Assembly: GCA_012517755.1 (NCBI GenBank)
Contig: JAAYUH010000160.1
Span: 1 to 10,047 of the forward strand
Direction of reading: 5' to 3'
DNA length: 10,047 nt
DNA from: a bacterium
GTDB taxonomy: Bacteria > Caldisericota > Caldisericia > B22-G15
Within the stretch, counting starts at the first letter, position 1; each line of letters begins with the position of its first letter. The notes under the pieces are model-generated. The model was not told the origin of the DNA. It made no database searches and saw nothing but the letters and a program-made list of their open reading frames with translations. The position numbers were made by a program, and so were the translations under genes. Positions 7,013 through 10,047 of the stretch are shown in pieces.

Positions 7013-8575
7013 TTACTCCAATGAGATAATATAATAATATAGAGGTTGTCCTCCATAATAAACTTCAACATCACAATTTGGAAAAATTTCTCTTAATTTA
7101 TCTTTAAATTCTAATGCCCTTTTTTCTTCAATCTCTTCACCATAATAGATCGTTATCAATGTACCATCTTCAATTTCTAAATTTTTAAGATTAATAATTG
7201 CTGCATCTTCTGGTGATTGTTTACTATTGAATATTTTATCATCATAAATTGATATATAATCACCTTTTTTTATTGAAGCTCCATTAAACTTTGTGTCTCT
7301 TATAGATTTTGTAACTTCAATTGTTCTTATATTTTTAATTATATTTTCTAAATCCTTTACCATATCATCAATTGATAAATTTCTATCAACCATAGACAAT
7401 GAGGATATACATTCTGGAATTGATTTAGTTGGAACAACCTCTACTCTTTTCTGAGTTAACTCTTTTGTTTGTAGAGCTGAAAATATTACATTTGAATTGT
7501 TTGGAAAAACAATAACATTTTTGGAATTTATTTTTTCAATTGCATCAACTATATCTTTTGTTGAAGGGTTGAATGTTTGCCCTCCATCAACTATTTCATC
7601 CACACCTATACTTTTTAATATTTTATTGAAACCCTCACCTCTTGAAACTGAAATAAAACCAATATTTTTTTCTTTTAGAGATAGTTGATCAACTTCATAC
7701 TGCATATTTTCTACATTAACTTTTATTAGAGTTCCCTTCTCTAAAAAATAATCTATTAATTTTATGAAATCATCTGTATGAAAGTGAACTTTTATCAAAT
7801 TTTCCTCTTTTCCTACAATTAATGAATCTCCATTTAAATTAAAATCTTTAACGATATTTTGTTCATCACAATCTGTTTTTAAAAGAACAACAACATCAAA
7901 AGGATAAGTTAATTTTTGATATAATTTTGCCTCATGAATTTCAATCTTTTCCATCTCAACCTCTTTCTTTGTTATTGCCTTAAAACCACCTTCCATAAAA
8001 ATTAAAAATCCCAAACCACCTGCATCAACAACTCCTGCTTCTTTTAAAACACTCAACATATCTGGAGTTTTTTTTAAGGTTTCTTTTGCATCTTTTAAAG
8101 CATTAAAATAAGCCTCTTCAATTTTTTTTCCATTTTTTGTCTCTTCATAAAATGATTTTGCAAATGATTTCGAAACTGTCAAAATCGTCCCCTCAACAGG
8201 TCTTATGACTGCTTTATATGCCTTTGAAACTCCTTCAATTAAACTTAATGCGAACTCCTTCGGTGTAATTGATTCTTTATCCTTTAAAACTGTGTTCATT
8301 CCTTTAAAAATTTGAGACAATATAACACCAGAATTTCCTCTTGCTCCCATCAAACTTCCTTTTGTTATTGCCTCAATTACATCACTAATTTTTTTTGGCT
8401 CAATTTTTTTTATCTCTTCCCAGCTTGTCTGAAGCGTCATTAACATATTGGTACCTGTATCTCCATCTGGAACTGGAAATACATTTAATTTATTGATATC
8501 CTCTTTTCTTCTTTCTACCTCTTTTAATCCAAGATAAAAGAAGTTGATGAGGAAATCTTTATCTAAAAGATCCAA
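7013..8575 (-). CDS. fakA: Fatty acid kinase catalytic subunit FakA (DhaL/DAK2 domain, YloV family)
   Basis: ATP-dependent kinase that phosphorylates FakB-bound fatty acids, feeding exogenous or recycled fatty acids into phospholipid synthesis. The 520 residues fall into an N-terminal DhaL nucleotide-binding domain (about 5-200) with NVFPVPDGDTGTNM (31-44; Asp37 and Asp39 as Mg2+ ligands), GARGNSGVILSQ (77-88), RPVEGTILTV (125-134) and VVDAGGLGF (182-190). A middle domain and a C-terminal domain that ends in GGQPLYYYIISLE follow. Length and order match the YloV family. The start is a TTG at 8575 set by GGAGG seven bases upstream; no ATG lies near enough to the conserved domain start. It follows the Asp23 gene by 2 bp and precedes degV by 3 bp, reproducing the yloU-yloV pair of Bacillota. 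Confidence 0.96.
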   Translation of the reverse strand: MDLLDKDFLINFFYLGLKEVERRKEDINKLNVFPVPDGDTGTNMLMTLQTSWEEIKKIEPKKISDVIEAITKGSLMGARGNSGVILSQIFKGMNTVLKDKESITPKEFALSLIEGVSKAYKAVIRPVEGTILTVSKSFAKSFYEETKNGKKIEEAYFNALKDAKETLKKTPDMLSVLKEAGVVDAGGLGFLIFMEGGFKAITKKEVEMEKIEIHEAKLYQKLTYPFDVVVLLKTDCDEQNIVKDFNLNGDSLIVGKEENLIKVHFHTDDFIKLIDYFLEKGTLIKVNVENMQYEVDQLSLKEKNIGFISVSRGEGFNKILKSIGVDEIVDGGQTFNPSTKDIVDAIEKINSKNVIVFPNNSNVIFSALQTKELTQKRVEVVPTKSIPECISSLSMVDRNLSIDDMVKDLENIIKNIRTIEVTKSIRDTKFNGASIKKGDYISIYDDKIFNSKQSPEDAAIINLKNLEIEDGTLITIYYGEEIEEKRALEFKDKLREIFPNCDVEVYYGGQPLYYYIISLE

Positions 8576-8577
8576 AT

Positions 8578-8907
8578 TTATTCCTCCTTAATTCCTTCAA
8601 CAATAACGCTTATTTCTGGTTTAATACCAACCATTTTATCAAATGAATATTCTGTTTGATCTATTAAATTATGTACTACCTCCTTTACATTAATTCCTTT
8701 AGATAATATCACATGAAATGTTATCAAAATTCTCTTTCCTTTAAATGCAATTTCTACTCCTCTTGAGGCTTCACTCCATCCTAAAACTTTTTGTACTCTT
8801 TGAACTACATTTACTGGTGCTAAACCAACAATACCATAACATCTCATTGCTGAAAGAATTGCTATGTCTTTGATACTCTTCTCATGTATAAAACTTTTTC
8901 CTTTCAT
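8578..8907 (-). CDS. Asp23/Gls24 family protein (YloU-like), first gene of the operon
   Basis: Small Asp23/Gls24 (DUF322) protein of 109 residues. Relatives are envelope-stress or membrane-associated proteins, and the YloU branch is almost always encoded next to FakA. The segment I-H-E-K-S-I-K-D-I-A-I-L-S-A-M-R-C-Y-G-I-V-G (7-28) is the family N-terminus, followed by a basic E-I-A-F-K-G-K-R-I strand region and a C-terminal hydrophobic strand (EISVIVEGI). The ATG at 8907 is chosen; a TTG three codons earlier (8916) overlaps the -10 box and is unlikely. No Shine-Dalgarno precedes the ATG because the promoter abuts it, so the mRNA looks leaderless. No membrane helix is visible. The biochemical role is unknown; context suggests a link to fatty-acid or envelope metabolism. 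Confidence 0.9.
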   Translation of the reverse strand: MKGKSFIHEKSIKDIAILSAMRCYGIVGLAPVNVVQRVQKVLGWSEASRGVEIAFKGKRILITFHVILSKGINVKEVVHNLIDQTEYSFDKMVGIKPEISVIVEGIKEE

Positions 8908-8915
8908 TTTAAACA

Positions 8916-8924
8916 ATTATACCA
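8916..8924 (-). promoter_or_regulatory. Extended -10 promoter of the Asp23-FakA-DegV-Lon-TsaE-TsaB-SDH operon
   Basis: On the minus strand TGG-TATAAT occupies 8924-8916, a full extended -10 element. Initiation seven bases downstream falls near 8909, two bases before the ATG at 8907. No TTGACA-like -35 is seen 16-18 bp upstream, only T-rich sequence. This is the only convincing promoter seen for the following 7 kb. The position implies a leaderless or near-leaderless transcript. Confidence 0.55.
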
Positions 8925-8955
8925 TTTTTAAAAAAGTAAAAAATAATTAATTTTA

Positions 8956-8961
8956 TATAAT
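8956..8961 (+). promoter_or_regulatory. Putative -10 box directly upstream of the small AtpZ-like gene
   Basis: TATAAT at 8956-8961 would start transcription at about 8968, exactly the A of the ATG, giving a leaderless message; no GGAGG precedes that ATG. It faces the operon's extended -10 at 8916-8924, with the two predicted start points about 59 bp apart and overlapping upstream regions. The box is perfect but sits in very AT-rich DNA without TG extension or -35, so it may be chance. Confidence 0.35.
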
Positions 8962-8967
8962 TAAGAT

Positions 8968-9165
8968 ATGAAAAATAGGAATTTGTTACAGATAATTATG
9001 GGGATAGTTTTAATTTTCGTTTCTATCACTCTATCGTTTATATATGTTGGCATTTTGATTGATAGATTATTAAAAACTACACCTATCTTTCTTATAATTT
9101 TTGCAATAATTTCTATTTTTTTATCATTATATATAATATATATTTATAATATTAAAAATTCTTAA
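8968..9165 (+). CDS. Small two-helix membrane protein, AtpZ/AtpI-like
   Basis: A 65-residue protein with two hydrophobic helices (about 8-31 and 38-59) joined by the short polar turn I-D-R-L-L-K-T-T-P. The pattern V-G-I-L-I-D-R-L-L-K-T-T-P-I-F closely follows the AtpZ/AtpI family (ATPase_gene1, PF09527), whose members show G-x-x-L-D-x-x-x-x-T-x-P-x-F between two helices, aid F0F1-ATP synthase assembly or magnesium supply, and usually lie just before atpB. Here no ATP synthase gene is adjacent, and the glycines normal in the second helix are mostly replaced by Ile, Phe and Ser. It lacks a ribosome binding site, and a TATAAT ends six bases before the ATG. The membrane topology is clear; the family call is tentative, the alternative being an unrelated small hydrophobic protein. 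Confidence 0.5.
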   Translation: MKNRNLLQIIMGIVLIFVSITLSFIYVGILIDRLLKTTPIFLIIFAIISIFLSLYIIYIYNIKNS

Positions 9166-9194
9166 AAATATATTTATTATTTCAAATTTTAAAG

Positions 9195-9216
9195 TATAAT
9201 TAAGAAAAATTGGAGG
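9195..9216 (+). promoter_or_regulatory. -10 box and Shine-Dalgarno of lemA
   Basis: TATAAT at 9195-9200 would give initiation near 9207. GGAGG at 9212-9216 then lies six bases before the ATG at 9223, giving a leader of about 16 nt. A weak TTTATT at 9173-9178 stands 16 bp upstream. The ribosome binding site is certain; the promoter is plausible and would separate lemA-htpX from the small gene before it. Confidence 0.45.
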
Positions 9217-9222
9217 TGAAAG

Positions 9223-9771
9223 ATGGTTGGATGGATTATTCTTGTAGTAGTTATTGTAGTAGCTTTGTGGTTCGTTGGAACCTACAATATGTTTATTACT
9301 CTAAGAAACAGAGTCAAAAATGCATGGGCTCAAATTGATGTTCAACTCAAAAGAAGATATGATTTGATTCCAAATCTTGTTGAGACAGTTAAAGGATATG
9401 CAGCACATGAGAAAGAGGTTTTTGAAAAAGTTACTGAATTAAGGACAAGAGCAATGAGCGCTTCAGGACCAAAAGAGGTTGGTGAAGCAAATAATATGTT
9501 AACAGGGGCATTAAAAACACTATTTGCAGTTGCTGAAGCATATCCTGAACTTAAGGCGAATGAAAACTTTTTAAAACTTCAGGAGGAGTTAACAAATACC
9601 GAAAATAAAATTGCCTTTTCAAGGCAATTCTATAATGATATAGTCATGAGATATAATATGGCACAAGAAAAAATTCCTGCAGCGCTTGTTGCAAAAGTTA
9701 TGGGACTTACTCCCTCTGAATATTATCCAGTACCAGAGGAAGAGAGAGGTAATGTTAAAGTAAGTTTTTAA
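9223..9771 (+). CDS. lemA: LemA family membrane-anchored protein
   Basis: A 182-residue LemA protein. The N-terminal helix (about 3-22) is a signal anchor, and the rest is predicted to form the LemA helical bundle. Conserved blocks are Y-N-x-F-x-x-L-R-N-R-V-K-N-A-W-A-Q-I-D-V (21-40), Q-L-K-R-R-Y-D-L-I-P-N-L-V-E-T-V-K-G-Y-A (41-60), E-L-T-N-T-E-N-K-I-A-F-S-R-Q-F-Y-N-D (126-143) and a C-terminal P-V-P-E-E-E-R-G-x-V-K-V-S-F. The length is typical. The molecular function of LemA is not settled; its frequent partner in bacterial genomes is HtpX, which follows here after 3 bp. This supports a joint role in membrane-protein quality control. The start has a strong GGAGG at the right distance. Confidence 0.97.
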   Translation: MVGWIILVVVIVVALWFVGTYNMFITLRNRVKNAWAQIDVQLKRRYDLIPNLVETVKGYAAHEKEVFEKVTELRTRAMSASGPKEVGEANNMLTGALKTLFAVAEAYPELKANENFLKLQEELTNTENKIAFSRQFYNDIVMRYNMAQEKIPAALVAKVMGLTPSEYYPVPEEERGNVKVSF

Positions 9772-9774
9772 AAA

Positions 9775-10047
9775 ATGAAAAAGACACTTTATGAATTGAT
9801 TTCTGAAAATAAAAGAAAAACCTTTCTTTTTTTAATAATATTTTCTATAATACTTTTTTTGATTGGATATGTTATAGCGTATCTACTTGAATGGGGAATA
9901 ACAGGAATAATATTAATATCTGTTATTCTTATCATTTACAACTTAATCACCTATTATAATTCTGATAAAATTGCTTTAATGTCTGTTGGTGCAAGACCAG
10001 CAAAAGAAGATGAATTTAAAGTTCTACACAATGTTGTTGAAGAAGTA
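9775..10047 (+). CDS. htpX: HtpX-like M48 membrane metalloprotease, N-terminal 91 residues (cut by window edge)
   Basis: The frame is open from ATG 9775 to the right edge. The N-terminus M-K-K-T-L-Y-E-L-I-S-E-N-K-R-K-T-F is the cytosolic start seen in HtpX proteases, followed by two membrane helices (about 17-36 and 41-60). Next comes YYNSDKIALMSVGARPA (61-77), with the characteristic Y-Y-x-S-D and G-A-R-P-A motifs, and then E-F-K-V-L-H-N-V-V-E-E. The zinc-binding HEXXH site lies beyond the window, so activity cannot be confirmed. HtpX degrades damaged inner-membrane proteins. No clear Shine-Dalgarno precedes the ATG, and the gene follows lemA by 3 bp, consistent with coupled translation. Confidence 0.9.
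   Translation, partial: MKKTLYELISENKRKTFLFLIIFSIILFLIGYVIAYLLEWGITGIILISVILIIYNLITYYNSDKIALMSVGARPAKEDEFKVLHNVVEEV

Noticed and set aside
8908..8916. TTG at 8916 as the Asp23 start
   Set aside because: It overlaps the -10 box and would need an upstream transcript; the ATG at 8907 fits the family N-terminus better.

Overview
The window comes from an AT-rich (by eye roughly 30% G+C) bacterial genome. It is tightly packed, and most genes have strong GGAGG ribosome binding sites. The gene set includes a YloU/FakA/DegV fatty-acid kinase cluster, an ECF-transporter S component, TsaB/TsaE and LemA-HtpX. This fits a low-GC Bacillota-like lineage or a deep-branching anaerobic group such as Thermotogota, Dictyoglomota or Caldisericota. 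The sequence alone does not decide between them.

Layout, left to right. (1) 1-750, minus strand: the N-terminal 250 residues of an Old Yellow Enzyme-type NADH:flavin oxidoreductase with a TTG start, running off the left edge. (2) 751-957: divergent promoter region. (3) 958-1659, plus strand: a membrane S component of an ECF vitamin transporter, with an apparent extra hydrophobic hairpin. (4) 1660-1852: a convergent intergenic region filled by three 45-bp repeats and a decayed fourth copy, each built around a short palindrome. (5) 1853-8907, minus strand: a seven-gene block with gaps of 3 bp or less, or overlaps. In transcription order it reads Asp23/YloU - FakA - DegV (FakB) - Lon-like AAA protease - TsaE - TsaB - ClpP-fold SDH-type serine peptidase. 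(6) 8908-8967: a very short divergent promoter region in which both -10 boxes lie almost on the start codons, suggesting leaderless transcripts on both sides. (7) 8968-9165, plus: a 65-residue two-helix membrane protein resembling AtpZ. (8) 9223-9771, plus: LemA, followed 3 bp later by the start of the membrane metalloprotease HtpX (9775 to the right edge).

Functionally, the large operon joins exogenous fatty-acid activation (FakA plus a FakB/DegV carrier), two cytosolic proteases (Lon-like and SDH-type) and two parts of the tRNA t6A37 machinery (TsaE ATPase, TsaB). The tight coupling implies co-transcription from the promoter near 8916-8924. No RNA genes, CRISPR arrays, insertion sequences or phage genes were seen, and no stretch above 300 bp lacks a gene. 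I found no convincing undescribed system. The most notable points are the leaderless divergent promoter pair, the palindromic repeat array, the operon composition, the altered Walker residues of the Lon-like protein and the enlarged ECF S component.
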